A stretch of DNA of 9,612 nt from Bacillota bacterium (GTDB lineage Bacteria; Bacillota; Clostridia; Lachnospirales; Lachnospiraceae), in NCBI GenBank assembly GCA_023436765.1, contig JAEZHX010000097.1, positions 1-9,612 on the forward strand, in the 5' to 3' direction. This document shows positions 1 to 7,823 of this stretch, piece after piece (position 1 is the first letter of the stretch; every line of letters starts with the position of its first letter). The notes under the pieces were generated by a model. It worked only from the letters and a program-made list of their open reading frames with translations, was not told the origin of the DNA and searched no databases. Made by a program: the position numbers and the translations under genes.

Positions 1-78
1 TAAAAATATCATATATTACAATTCGATCCTACGCAAGAAAAATCTGCTATCGTAGAAATTGGCACAGTATAATATATT

Positions 79-107
79 TTGACACTTATGGACAGGAATG
101 ATACCAT
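79..107 (+). promoter_or_regulatory. Sigma-A promoter for the membrane protein gene
   Basis: A perfect -35 TTGACA (79-84) is followed by a 17-bp spacer and a -10 of TACCAT (102-107), preceded by TGA to give an extended -10. The predicted start is near 114, leaving a leader of about 26 nt. A 10-bp palindrome, ATATTAATAT (106-115), overlaps the end of the -10 and the likely start site and could be an operator. A second TATAAT at 68-73 lacks a recognisable -35. Confidence 0.7.
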
Positions 108-139
108 ATTAATATCAGAGGTAGAAAAGGGGAAGTACG

Positions 140-799
140 ATGAAACAGAAATTTAATATCAAAAAAGAGCTCACTAAAATACTAGTACTGTTAACCGGTT
201 TAGCTATTGCCCACCTGGGGGTTACCCTGTTCCTGCTATCCAACCTGGGCTCGGATCCCTATAATGTGTTTGTACAGGGAGTATTCCGAACACTACAGAG
301 AAGCTTTGGGCTTCCCTCCTTAACCCATGGCTATACCCATATTATGATTAGTTTTTTGGTAATCCTGTTCCTGCTGCTTACTGATAAAAGCTATATTAAG
401 CTAGGCACAGTGCTCTGCATGGTGTTTGGCGGTCCTATCATTGACTTCTTTACATACCTTTTGGGGAATTTCATCCAGGCCTCTTCTCCGTTGGCACTCC
501 GGGTCGGGATATCAGTTGCAGGATGTATCATTCTTGCCTATGGTATGACGATTGTAATTAAGTCAGAAGCCGGGACAGGACCGAATGATCTGATTGCTAT
601 TGTGATTAGTGATAAAATCAGAAAGAAATTCAGTATCATCCGTATCCTCGTGGATATCACCTTTGTGTGTTGCGGTTATCTGCTTGGGGGAGTCTTCGGA
701 ATAGGTACACTGATCTGTGCCTTTCTGGTCGGACCCGTGGCAGGCATCTTTCTACCGGTGAATGGTAGATTAATTAAGAAAATTTATGGGTTGATATAA
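140..799 (+). CDS. YczE/YyaS/YitT-type integral membrane protein
   Basis: A 219-residue membrane protein resembling the YczE/YitT family (COG2364), whose substrate or role is mostly unknown. I see about five or six hydrophobic segments, roughly at residues 11-34, 66-81, 87-109, 119-140, 166-183 and 186-206. Two related loop motifs follow membrane segments: GSDPYN (37-42) and GTGPND (145-150). They fit the family pattern of a Gly-rich G-x-x-P-x-(N/D) turn and suggest an internal duplication. A GTL...VGP segment near residues 189-199 is also typical. There is no signal peptide other than the first membrane segment. The ATG has a good site, AAAGGGGA (126-133), 6-7 nt upstream. The gene has its own promoter, and nothing nearby reveals a function. 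No clear terminator separates it from the next gene, so some readthrough is possible. Family assignment is good; function is unassigned. Confidence 0.8.
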   Translation: MKQKFNIKKELTKILVLLTGLAIAHLGVTLFLLSNLGSDPYNVFVQGVFRTLQRSFGLPSLTHGYTHIMISFLVILFLLLTDKSYIKLGTVLCMVFGGPIIDFFTYLLGNFIQASSPLALRVGISVAGCIILAYGMTIVIKSEAGTGPNDLIAIVISDKIRKKFSIIRILVDITFVCCGYLLGGVFGIGTLICAFLVGPVAGIFLPVNGRLIKKIYGLI

Positions 800-842
800 A
801 TCGATGCATTAAGAAAAACCATATAAGAGAAAGAATAGTACA

Positions 843-871
843 TTTTTATTTTATCTGCGTTTTGCTATAAT
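843..871 (+). promoter_or_regulatory. Possible promoter for the alpha-xylosidase/beta-glucosidase operon
   Basis: A perfect -10 TATAAT lies at 866-871, but the hexamer 17 bp upstream (843-848, TTTTTA) is a poor -35. A near-perfect -10 with a weak -35 would suit a promoter that depends on an activator, as expected for a sugar-catabolic operon; that is inference. I did not find a convincing catabolite-response element beside it. Predicted start is near 878, about 48 nt before the ATG at 926. Confidence 0.4.
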
Positions 872-925
872 TAGAGAAATAAGTATATGATGTTTCCTTT
901 TGATACAGTGAAGGAAGGTGAAATT

Positions 926-3346
926 ATGAAGTTTACGAATGGCCATTGGATGAACAGGGAAGGAGTAGAGACCTTCTCCCCCATACAGGTTTATGATTAT
1001 AGGGTTGACAAGCAGGAGGTTACGCTTTGTGCTCCGACCCACCGGATCAATCACAGAGGAGATACATTGGGAGGAGTCACACTTACAGTTCGGATCTCAG
1101 CACCCATGCCGGAGGTCCTCCGTATCCGGACCGATCATTATCTGGGCGTACGAAAGACTGGGCCGGAATTTGAGCTGACGATCCGCGAAGAGGATTATCT
1201 TCCACTCCGGGTAGTATCGGAGGAAGCAGGTAATTTCCCGCTATCAAAGACCGATGCAGCAGACAATCACTTCCTGAAGGTATTTGTTCATAAGGAGCTG
1301 CTTACCATCCAAAGTGGTAGTCTGCGGCTGGAAATAGATAAGAATAATTGGAGGATGACATTCTTCCGAGGTGAGGAGAAGCTAACAGAGTCAAGCTTCC
1401 GTGACCTGGCTTATGTTAAGACGGACTGGAGAGGTCTGGCTTATGATGGCGGTAACGATAAAGATACTTATCTTCGGGAGAGACTCTCCCTGTCGGTAGG
1501 AGAGCTGATTTACGGACTGGGAGAACGCTTCACACCGTTTGTGAAAAACGGTCAGGCGATTGATATGTGGAATGAGGACGGCGGCACCTCCACTGAGCTG
1601 GCCTATAAGAATATTCCGTTTTATCTGTCTAACAGAGGATATGGAGTTTTTGTAAACCATCCTGAACGGGTATCCTTCGAGGTTGGTTCGGAGCTGGTGA
1701 AGAAGGTGCAATTCAGCGTTCCCGGAGAGAGCCTTGATTATTATCTGATCAGTGGACCCTCCATGAAGGAAGCCCTGATGCGGTATACGGACCTGACAGG
1801 AAAGCCTGCTTTACCCCCGGCCTGGACCTTTGGATTATGGTTGTCCACCTCCTTTACAACCAGCTATGATGAAGCAACAGTGAATAGCTTCGTGGATGGG
1901 ATGCTTTCACGGGGAATTCCCTTAAAGGTATTTCATTTTGATTGCTTCTGGATGAAGGAGTTTCACTGGTCGGATTTACTATGGGATTCCAGAGTGTTTC
2001 CTGATCCTGCGGGAATGTTGAGCAGATTAAAGAGGAAGGGACTTAAGATCTGTGTCTGGATTAACAGCTATATTGCTCAGGAATCAGAGCTGTTCCGGGA
2101 GGGCATGGAGAAAGGTTACCTGTTAAAAAGGCCGAACGGTGATGTATGGCAATGGGATATGTGGCAATCCGGAATGGGAATCGTGGATTTTACGAATCCG
2201 AAGGCCTGTGAATGGTTTTCCTCTAAACTGGAAGCCTTGCTGGATATGGGAGTGGATTGCTTTAAGACGGATTTCGGCGAGAGAATCCCGACAGATGTTA
2301 TTTATCATAACGGTGCTGACCCGGTGAAGATGCATAATTACTATGCGTATCTTTATAACAAGACTGTGTTTGAGCTGCTGGAACGGAAACGGGGCAAAGG
2401 GGAGGCGGTCGTTTTTGCCAGAAGTGCTACTGTAGGAGGACAGAGATTCCCGGTTCATTGGGGCGGAGATTGTTGGTCCAACTATGAATCCATGGCAGAA
2501 AGCCTGCGGGGCGGTCTGTCCCTGACCATGTCCGGTTTCGGTTATTGGAGCCATGACATCGGAGGTTTTGAGAATACTTCTACAGCCGATGTCTATAAGC
2601 GCTGGGCAGCCTTTGGGTTGCTATCAACCCATTCCCGACTTCACGGAAGCTCCTCCTACCGGGTTCCCTGGGCATATGATGAAGAAGCAGTAGAGGTGTT
2701 ACGTTGCTTTACCAGGTTGAAGGCTTCCCTGATGCCATATCTCTATCGCCTCGCTATAGAGAATTCTCAGACAGGAATTCCGGTCATGCGGAGTATGGTT
2801 CTTGAATTCACCAAGGATTACTCCTGCTCCTATTTGGACAGGCAATACATGCTGGGTGAAGCCTTACTGGTGGCTCCTATCTTTGAGGAAAGCGGAACAG
2901 TACAATACTATCTGCCGGAAGGAAGGTGGACGGAATATTTCACAGGAGAAGTGAAAACCGGCGGCAGATGGATCTCGGAGCAGCATGGCTATACCAGTAT
3001 ACCGCTGCTGGTGAAGGAGAACAGCCTGATCGCAGAAGGTGCTTCTGATTCAGATCCGGTATATGATTATGCTGATCATGTGATACTGAAGGCTTATGAG
3101 TTGAAGGAGGAAGTGCCGGCTAAGACAATGGTCTATGATAGTGCTGCAAGGCTTAAGGTCAGGGCTGAGGTGATCAGAACAGCCGGAACCATAATGATCA
3201 ATGTGGATTCAGAGCAGCCCTATACGGTTGTACTGGTGAACGTAACCGGTGTGACTGCCATGGAGAATGCCAGCTTTGAGGTGAGAGGTAGGGATACCGT
3301 AATCATACCTTTGGGAAGTGGCAGGATTATTTGTCGGCTTGAGTAA
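926..3346 (+). CDS. yicI: Alpha-xylosidase, glycoside hydrolase family 31 (YicI-like)
   Basis: An 806-residue GH31 enzyme that releases non-reducing alpha-1,6-linked xylose, as from isoprimeverose or xyloglucan oligosaccharides. Recalled E. coli YicI (772 aa) matches closely throughout. Expected layout is an N-terminal beta-sandwich (about 1-290), a catalytic (beta/alpha)8 barrel (about 300-640) and C-terminal beta domains. The nucleophile motif KTDFGE gives Asp449, and GGDCW gives acid/base Asp515. Their 66-residue spacing equals that of YicI Asp416 and Asp482. YicI xylose-selecting residues Phe277, Cys307, Phe308 and Lys414 are all kept, as Phe310, Cys340, Phe341 and Lys447, which argues against an alpha-glucosidase. 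I chose the ATG at 926 because AAGGAAGGTG lies just upstream and the protein then begins like YicI; an in-frame ATG at 887 adds 13 residues without family support. There is no signal peptide, so it is cytoplasmic. The GH3 gene follows after 51 nt. Confidence 0.9.
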   Translation: MKFTNGHWMNREGVETFSPIQVYDYRVDKQEVTLCAPTHRINHRGDTLGGVTLTVRISAPMPEVLRIRTDHYLGVRKTGPEFELTIREEDYLPLRVVSEEAGNFPLSKTDAADNHFLKVFVHKELLTIQSGSLRLEIDKNNWRMTFFRGEEKLTESSFRDLAYVKTDWRGLAYDGGNDKDTYLRERLSLSVGELIYGLGERFTPFVKNGQAIDMWNEDGGTSTELAYKNIPFYLSNRGYGVFVNHPERVSFEVGSELVKKVQFSVPGESLDYYLISGPSMKEALMRYTDLTGKPALPPAWTFGLWLSTSFTTSYDEATVNSFVDGMLSRGIPLKVFHFDCFWMKEFHWSDLLWDSRVFPDPAGMLSRLKRKGLKICVWINSYIAQESELFREGMEKGYLLKRPNGDVWQWDMWQSGMGIVDFTNPKACEWFSSKLEALLDMGVDCFKTDFGERIPTDVIYHNGADPVKMHNYYAYLYNKTVFELLERKRGKGEAVVFARSATVGGQRFPVHWGGDCWSNYESMAESLRGGLSLTMSGFGYWSHDIGGFENTSTADVYKRWAAFGLLSTHSRLHGSSSYRVPWAYDEEAVEVLRCFTRLKASLMPYLYRLAIENSQTGIPVMRSMVLEFTKDYSCSYLDRQYMLGEALLVAPIFEESGTVQYYLPEGRWTEYFTGEVKTGGRWISEQHGYTSIPLLVKENSLIAEGASDSDPVYDYADHVILKAYELKEEVPAKTMVYDSAARLKVRAEVIRTAGTIMINVDSEQPYTVVLVNVTGVTAMENASFEVRGRDTVIIPLGSGRIICRLE

Positions 3347-3397
3347 TTTAGACTGTAATACGGTTAATCAAAATATACTAAATATGAGGTGTATCAG

Positions 3398-5611
3398 ATG
3401 AAAAAAGTTGATGAGGGAAGAATAGAGCAGCTGTTGGCGGAGCTGACACTGGAAGAGAAAATCGCAATGATCCATGGGGAAGGGATATTTCAGACCGCGG
3501 CGATAGAGAGACTTGAGATCCCGCCGCTTGTTATGTCCGATGGTCCGATGGGAGTAAGAAAGGAATTTGCCCATAAGGACTGGATCAATATCTATCAATC
3601 GGAGGATAAGGTTTCTTATCTCCCCAGTAACAGCGCCCTGGCATCAACCTGGAACCGGGAGCTTGCCTATGAGACCGGTAAGGTGCTGGGTGCAGAGGCC
3701 AGGGGAAGGGGAAAAGATGTCATTTTGGCTCCTGGCATTAATATTAAGAGAAGTCCACTCTGCGGCAGAAATTTTGAGTACATGAGCGAGGATCCGAAAC
3801 TGATTGAGGAACTGGTGGTTCCGATGATTAAAGGCATCCAGGAAAATGATGTGGCTGCCTGTGTGAAGCATTTTGCAGCCAATAATCAGGAAACAGAGCG
3901 TCTCTGGGTGGATACCGAGATGGAGGAGAGGGCCCTTAGAGAGATCTATTTCCCAGGCTTTAAAGCGGCGATTGATAGGGGTGAAAGCCATTCGCTGATG
4001 GGAGCCTATAACATGTTATTTGGGGAGCACTGTTCCCAGAGCAAATATCTGCTGAATACCATTCTCAGGGAGGAATGGGGCTATGACGGAGCTGTTATCT
4101 CTGACTGGGGTGGCATCCATGATACGAAGGCGGCCGCAGAATCCGAACTGGATATTGAGATGTCCGTAGGTCCGGATTTTGATCATTATTATATGGCGAA
4201 TCCTCTGCTTGAAGCAGTCCGTAAGGGTGAAATAGGGGAAGAGCTCATAGACAGAAAGATCAGGAATATTCTTAGACTGATGCTCAGACTGAATATGCTT
4301 GGAGAAGAGAAATGTAACAGAAAAACCGGAACCTATAATGCTCCCGAACATCGAGAGGCCACATTAAAAACCGCCAGAGAATCCATCATTCTGCTGAAGA
4401 ATGAGGAGGGAAGACTGCCGATGAACCGTAACGGGTTGAAGAAGCTGGCAGTGATCGGCCAGAATGCGGTACAGCTGCATTCCGTTGGCGGCGGCAGCGC
4501 TGAGATCAAGGCACTCTATGAGATATCTCCGTTATTGGGCCTTAAGCTGAAGCTTGGCGGCAATACTGAGGTTAAATTCGCTTTGGGCTATGACATTCCG
4601 AAGAAACAGGAGAAGAAGCTGAACTGGCAGCAACAAAGTCTGGAGAAGCTTTCTGAGGAGGAAAAACGTGCGAACGAAGAGAAGTGGAGGCGGATTCAGG
4701 AGGATGCAGCCAAGGAGAGGGAGAAGCTGTTCCGAGAAGCGGTCTCTCTCGCTGAGGAATGTGACGAGGTTATCTTTATCGGTGGCCTAAATCATGATTA
4801 TGATGTGGAGGGTAGTGACAGGAAGGATATGAAGCTGCCCTATGGCCAGGATGAGCTGATTAAGGCTATCCTTGAGGTGAATCCGAATGCGGTCATCGTA
4901 ATGATCGCAGGCTCCCCGGTCGAGATGAAGGCCTGGTCAGGCAAAGCAAAGGCTATTCTCTGGAGCTACTACGCAGGTATGGAGGGCGGTATTGCATTGG
5001 CAGAGGTGCTGTTAGGGGAAGTGAATCCATCGGGTAAGCTTGCAGAGACCTTCCCGAAGGAGCTGTCAGATTCACCGGCCCATAAGCTGGGGGATTTCGG
5101 TGATCAGAAGAAGCTGATTTACCGGGATGGAGTATTTGTGGGATATCGCTATTACGATACCCGTCAGGTAGAACCTGAGTATGCTTTTGGTCATGGGTTA
5201 TCCTATACGGATTTCCAATATAAGAACCTCAAAATCACCATGGAAGAGAAAACGAATGAGCCAATGAACGCTTCGGAGGGGACGGATGATCTATGCATCA
5301 GGCTATCCTTTACGATTAAGAATACCGGTAACAGGGATGGCTCTGAAATTGCACAGGTCTATGTATCCGGCAGAAGCTCCCTTGTGGAACGGCCTGTTCA
5401 TGAGCTGAAGGGCTTTACGAAGATATTTATAAAGGCGGGAGAAGAAGCCAGAGTAGAAATTCTTCTGGACAAAACAGCCTTTGGATATTATGCTACAAAT
5501 AAGAAATGCTTCTATACGGAACCCGGACAATATGAAATCTCTATCGGAAGCTCCTCCAGGGATATCAGACTTACTGACTCCGTAGTTCTTAGTAAGGAAT
5601 ATCGTTATTAA
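3398..5611 (+). CDS. Glycoside hydrolase family 3 beta-glucosidase
   Basis: A 737-residue GH3 enzyme, probably a cytoplasmic beta-glucosidase acting by the retaining mechanism. The N-terminal barrel has SDGPMG (47-52), the KH pair (157-158) in VKHFAANN, and the nucleophile motif ISDW with Asp236. The second domain has GLNHDYDVEGSDR, in which Glu471 is the likely acid/base. A C-terminal fibronectin-III-like domain occupies about 635-735. Size and order resemble Thermotoga Bgl3B (about 720 aa). No signal peptide is present. Residues about 402-448 form a Lys/Glu-rich, probably helical insertion just before the acid/base region; no PA14 domain is evident. I chose the ATG at 3398 because GAGGTG (3386-3391) lies 6 nt upstream; a GTG at 3389 would overlap that site. 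The gene probably shares a transcript with the upstream alpha-xylosidase gene, suggesting action on xyloglucan oligosaccharides, but beta-xylosidase or broader activity is possible. Confidence 0.88.
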   Translation: MKKVDEGRIEQLLAELTLEEKIAMIHGEGIFQTAAIERLEIPPLVMSDGPMGVRKEFAHKDWINIYQSEDKVSYLPSNSALASTWNRELAYETGKVLGAEARGRGKDVILAPGINIKRSPLCGRNFEYMSEDPKLIEELVVPMIKGIQENDVAACVKHFAANNQETERLWVDTEMEERALREIYFPGFKAAIDRGESHSLMGAYNMLFGEHCSQSKYLLNTILREEWGYDGAVISDWGGIHDTKAAAESELDIEMSVGPDFDHYYMANPLLEAVRKGEIGEELIDRKIRNILRLMLRLNMLGEEKCNRKTGTYNAPEHREATLKTARESIILLKNEEGRLPMNRNGLKKLAVIGQNAVQLHSVGGGSAEIKALYEISPLLGLKLKLGGNTEVKFALGYDIPKKQEKKLNWQQQSLEKLSEEEKRANEEKWRRIQEDAAKEREKLFREAVSLAEECDEVIFIGGLNHDYDVEGSDRKDMKLPYGQDELIKAILEVNPNAVIVMIAGSPVEMKAWSGKAKAILWSYYAGMEGGIALAEVLLGEVNPSGKLAETFPKELSDSPAHKLGDFGDQKKLIYRDGVFVGYRYYDTRQVEPEYAFGHGLSYTDFQYKNLKITMEEKTNEPMNASEGTDDLCIRLSFTIKNTGNRDGSEIAQVYVSGRSSLVERPVHELKGFTKIFIKAGEEARVEILLDKTAFGYYATNKKCFYTEPGQYEISIGSSSRDIRLTDSVVLSKEYRY

Positions 5612-5623
5612 GTAAAATTCTGC

Positions 5624-5665
5624 AGCAGGGGACTCATGACACGGTTGTCAATGTCCCCTGTTTTA
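5624..5665 (+). terminator. Rho-independent terminator of the GH31-GH3 unit
   Basis: An 8-bp GC-rich stem, CAGGGGAC (5626-5633) with GTCCCCTG (5653-5660), encloses a second short stem TGAC/GTCA (5637-5640/5647-5650). It is followed at once by TTTT. It lies 14 nt after the GH3 stop codon. Confidence 0.85.
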
Positions 5666-5728
5666 TGCGATAAGGCAAATATTGAAGTGAAGGTAAGTAA
5701 TAGAAGTGCGCGATCGTCGAATAAGTAT

Positions 5729-5767
5729 AGCTTAAGAAGTATTCTTAAGTAGTAAGCTTAAGGAGAA
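5729..5767 (+). repeat. Three tandem 13-bp repeats centred on CTTAAG
   Basis: Three consecutive 13-bp units, AGCTTAAGAAGTA (5729-5741), TTCTTAAGTAGTA (5742-5754) and AGCTTAAGGAGAA (5755-5767), each carry the palindrome CTTAAG at exactly 13-bp intervals (5731, 5744, 5757). The first two also form a perfect 8-bp inverted repeat with a 3-nt loop (5731-5749). The array lies between the GH3 terminator and the kinase gene, 37 bp before its ATG. It may be a binding array or a leader structure. No convincing sigma-A promoter is visible in 5666-5804, so how the array relates to transcription is unclear. Confidence 0.7.
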
Positions 5768-5804
5768 TGTAGTTCAGTCAGAGATAGGATTAGGAGCGGA
5801 AAGG

Positions 5805-6332
5805 ATGGTTTGGATGAGAATAGTTATATTCGGTTGCGGTGGCAGCGGAAAATCTACGTTAGCAAGGAAGCTTGGTGAAAAGCTGAACATTCCTGTTATC
5901 CATCTGGATCAGATTTACTGGAGACCGGGTTGGCAACCTATCACGGATGAAGAATTTGATAAAATCTTAATTGAGAAGCTGTCAGAGAAGGAGTGGATCA
6001 TCGATGGTAATTTCAACAGGACCATTCCGTTACGGCTGGAACATTGTGATACCGCTATCTACTTAGATTTCTCCAGGTTCACCTGTCTTCGCAGTGTGAT
6101 TGGCAGGGTCATACGCTATTATGGTAAGACCAGGCCTGATATGGGTACAGATTGTCCCGATAAATTTGACCTAGAATTTTTGGTTTGGATCTGGAATTTT
6201 AATAAGAAGAACAGAAGCAGATATTATGAGATATTAGCCGAATTGCAGGGGAAAGAGGTTCATATCCTAAGAGCACGACGGGAAATCAAGGGATTAATCG
6301 AATTAATTAGCAATGAATATAGTGAAAAGTAA
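5805..6332 (+). CDS. P-loop kinase-like protein of the FlaR / topology-modulation type
   Basis: A 175-residue cytoplasmic P-loop NTPase with an adenylate-kinase-like fold. The Walker A motif GCGGSGKST spans residues 10-18. It is followed by HLDQIYWRPGW (33-43), WIIDGNF (64-70), a hydrophobic strand ending in LDF (87-89), TRPDM (109-113) and FLVWIWNF (125-132). This motif order matches proteins annotated as DNA topology modulation protein FlaR or AAA-family ATPase. The annotated name rests on weak evidence; a small-molecule or nucleotide kinase role is as likely. Two starts are possible. ATG 5805 has AGGAG (5792-5796) 8 nt upstream. ATG 5814 gives MRIVIFG, the usual family start, but has only AAGG nearby; I prefer 5805. 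The gene stands alone, between an upstream repeat array and its own terminator, and shows no link to the sugar genes. Confidence 0.8.
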   Translation: MVWMRIVIFGCGGSGKSTLARKLGEKLNIPVIHLDQIYWRPGWQPITDEEFDKILIEKLSEKEWIIDGNFNRTIPLRLEHCDTAIYLDFSRFTCLRSVIGRVIRYYGKTRPDMGTDCPDKFDLEFLVWIWNFNKKNRSRYYEILAELQGKEVHILRARREIKGLIELISNEYSEK

Positions 6333-6375
6333 ATCCGCATGCAGAACAGGTCGTACAGCATGCGGATTTTATTTT
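6331..6375. terminator. Perfect 12-bp hairpin terminator, probably bidirectional
   Basis: AAATCCGCATGC (6331-6342) pairs exactly with GCATGCGGATTT (6358-6369) around a 15-nt loop, followed by a T-rich run on the plus strand (6367-6375). The left arm includes the last two bases of the kinase TAA stop. On the minus strand the hairpin is followed by TTTACTTTT, so it can also end the convergent dehydrogenase transcript, whose stop lies about 30 nt away. Confidence 0.85.
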
Positions 6376-6399
6376 TACCTATAGAAGCAGTCTTACCGG

Positions 6400-7806
6400 T
6401 TAACCATGCTTTTCTGATTTCTCTTGGAAGTAGTCCCACACCTTCTCTGCAAGCTCCTCCTGTAACCCTAAGTCAAACAGCAGCTGAAGCAGGGCATATC
6501 GGTTTCTTAACTCCTTTGCTGCCAGAAAGCTCTCGATAAAGGTATCTCGATCAATTCCTACCTCAATTGGGCTGGCAGGAGCGGATAGGGCGATTAGTAT
6601 GCTACGGGTATGATCCGCGGATGGTAGTAATTCTACGATAGCTTTGATCTCTTTCCAGTGCCTGCGGATAAGTTCCAGCCTGGCAAGTACCTGATCCGGT
6701 GCATTCTTGCCGGTTTCCCGCTCCAGCCGGATTACAGAAGGCGCTGCAGGACCATAATACTTTATCATATCAGCTTCCCATTTACTCTCAGAGTAGCTGA
6801 TGGCTTTTTTCTTGGCAGCGTCAAAATCTATCGGCTGCTCCATTAGCAGCTCATATGCTTTAAGCACGGCAACCGTCGCTACACCTACCTGGGTTCCGTG
6901 TAAATAAGGCTTCTTTCCTTCGGATAAGAACCGCATCTCCCAATAATGGGACAGATGATGTTCACTGCCGGAGGCCGGTCTGGAATTACCGGCAAAGCTC
7001 ATCGCAAGCCCGGACAACACCAAAGCCTCCATAACGCCTCGAACCGCTTGGGGGTCCCTGCCCCTAACCCCATCGATATTCTGAAGGACGGTTTCAAGAG
7101 ATTTTCTAACGATGCCTTCGATGTTGCTGCAGTGGTATTCCCCCAGCAGAAGTCCCGCAATGGACCAATCGCAGAGGGCATTATATTTACCTAAGATATC
7201 CCCGATTCCTGCTGCAATCATGGATACTGGAGCAGCCTTCAGAAGATTTAAGTCTCCGAGAATGGCGATGGGGGCATGAGCCTCATAAGTGGTCTTCGTA
7301 TGGTTGACGATGAGAGGGGATACACCGGAAGCAAAGCCATCCATGGAGGGTGCAGTAGCAACAATCATATAAGGGAGATTAAGCTTATAACTGATAAAAC
7401 GGCAGAGGTCATTCAGAGTACCGCTACCGACGGCGATGATTACGTCACAGGAGGAATCCAGGTGTATCAGGATAGTACCGATTGTCTCTTCGTCAGGAAC
7501 CGGCTCCGCCTCCGGTAAAGAATAGCTGGAGAAGGGAATGCTAACTCCGTCCAGAAGTTCCCGAACCTGCTTACCTGCGATTTGATAGGTGGTTGAATCA
7601 TAGAGCAGGAAGGGTTTTCGGCAACCAGCAGCTGCGATACAATCCGGCAGCTTTAGAAGAGCTCCTTCTTCAACGATAATCGTATGAATCGGTGCACTGT
7701 GGGTCCTTCCGCAGCTACAGGAGAAGGGCTGCTTCAGGTAATCTGATATGGCAAATTTTTGATATTGATCCAAACTATAGTGATGTATGTTTTGTTCCCT
7801 GTTCAC
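6400..7806 (-). CDS. egsA: sn-glycerol-1-phosphate dehydrogenase (EgsA/AraM family)
   Basis: A 468-residue member of the iron-containing/GldA-like dehydrogenase superfamily that should reduce dihydroxyacetone phosphate to sn-glycerol-1-phosphate with NAD(P)H. The nucleotide-binding motif is GSGTLND (127-133), followed by the G1PDH signature TAPSMDGFAS (151-160). Likely metal ligands are Asp203 (GDILGKY), a histidine of SEHHLSHYWEM (probably His283) and His303 (HGTQVG); their spacing resembles archaeal G1PDH. An N-terminal CSCGRTH (30-36) is also AraM-like. Length exceeds B. subtilis AraM (about 394 aa), with much of the excess in a helical C-terminal tail after about residue 400. The start is GTG (7804-7806) with AAGGCGG about 8 nt upstream; no competing upstream ATG was found. 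In Bacillus this enzyme is Ni-dependent and supplies PcrB; no PcrB or arabinose genes occur here. It converges with the kinase gene. Confidence 0.87.
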   Translation of the reverse strand: MNREQNIHHYSLDQYQKFAISDYLKQPFSCSCGRTHSAPIHTIIVEEGALLKLPDCIAAAGCRKPFLLYDSTTYQIAGKQVRELLDGVSIPFSSYSLPEAEPVPDEETIGTILIHLDSSCDVIIAVGSGTLNDLCRFISYKLNLPYMIVATAPSMDGFASGVSPLIVNHTKTTYEAHAPIAILGDLNLLKAAPVSMIAAGIGDILGKYNALCDWSIAGLLLGEYHCSNIEGIVRKSLETVLQNIDGVRGRDPQAVRGVMEALVLSGLAMSFAGNSRPASGSEHHLSHYWEMRFLSEGKKPYLHGTQVGVATVAVLKAYELLMEQPIDFDAAKKKAISYSESKWEADMIKYYGPAAPSVIRLERETGKNAPDQVLARLELIRRHWKEIKAIVELLPSADHTRSILIALSAPASPIEVGIDRDTFIESFLAAKELRNRYALLQLLFDLGLQEELAEKVWDYFQEKSEKHG

Positions 7807-7823
7807 TTTAAATACCGCCTTTC

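Noticed and set aside
1..72. A 22-codon stretch in frame 1 (codons at 4-69, then TAA at 70-72) that reads like the end of a protein.
   Set aside because: It is preceded by an in-frame TAA at position 1-3 and has no start codon. It might be a decayed tail of an upstream gene, but the segment is too short to support that.
887..925. Upstream in-frame ATG that would add 13 residues to the alpha-xylosidase.
   Set aside because: The ATG at 926 has the ribosome binding site and aligns with the start of YicI; the extension has neither.
851..925. A catabolite-response (cre) element near the GH31 promoter, for example around TGCGTTTTGC.
   Set aside because: The reverse complement matches only the AAACG core and lacks the flanking symmetry of the consensus.
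2123..2554. Long minus-strand open frame inside the alpha-xylosidase gene (also similar ones at 1391-1711, 3644-3991 and 4016-4351).
   Set aside because: They lie antisense to strongly conserved enzyme genes, have no family-like motifs and are explained by codon bias of the real genes.
3347..3397. TATACT at 3374-3379 as an internal promoter before the GH3 gene.
   Set aside because: No -35 is found at 15-19 bp, and the 51-nt gap fits simple co-transcription with the GH31 gene.
5612..5804. Small gene or RNA in the gap before the kinase.
   Set aside because: Beyond the terminator and the 13-bp repeats there is no start codon with a ribosome binding site leading to a credible frame, and no recognisable RNA fold.
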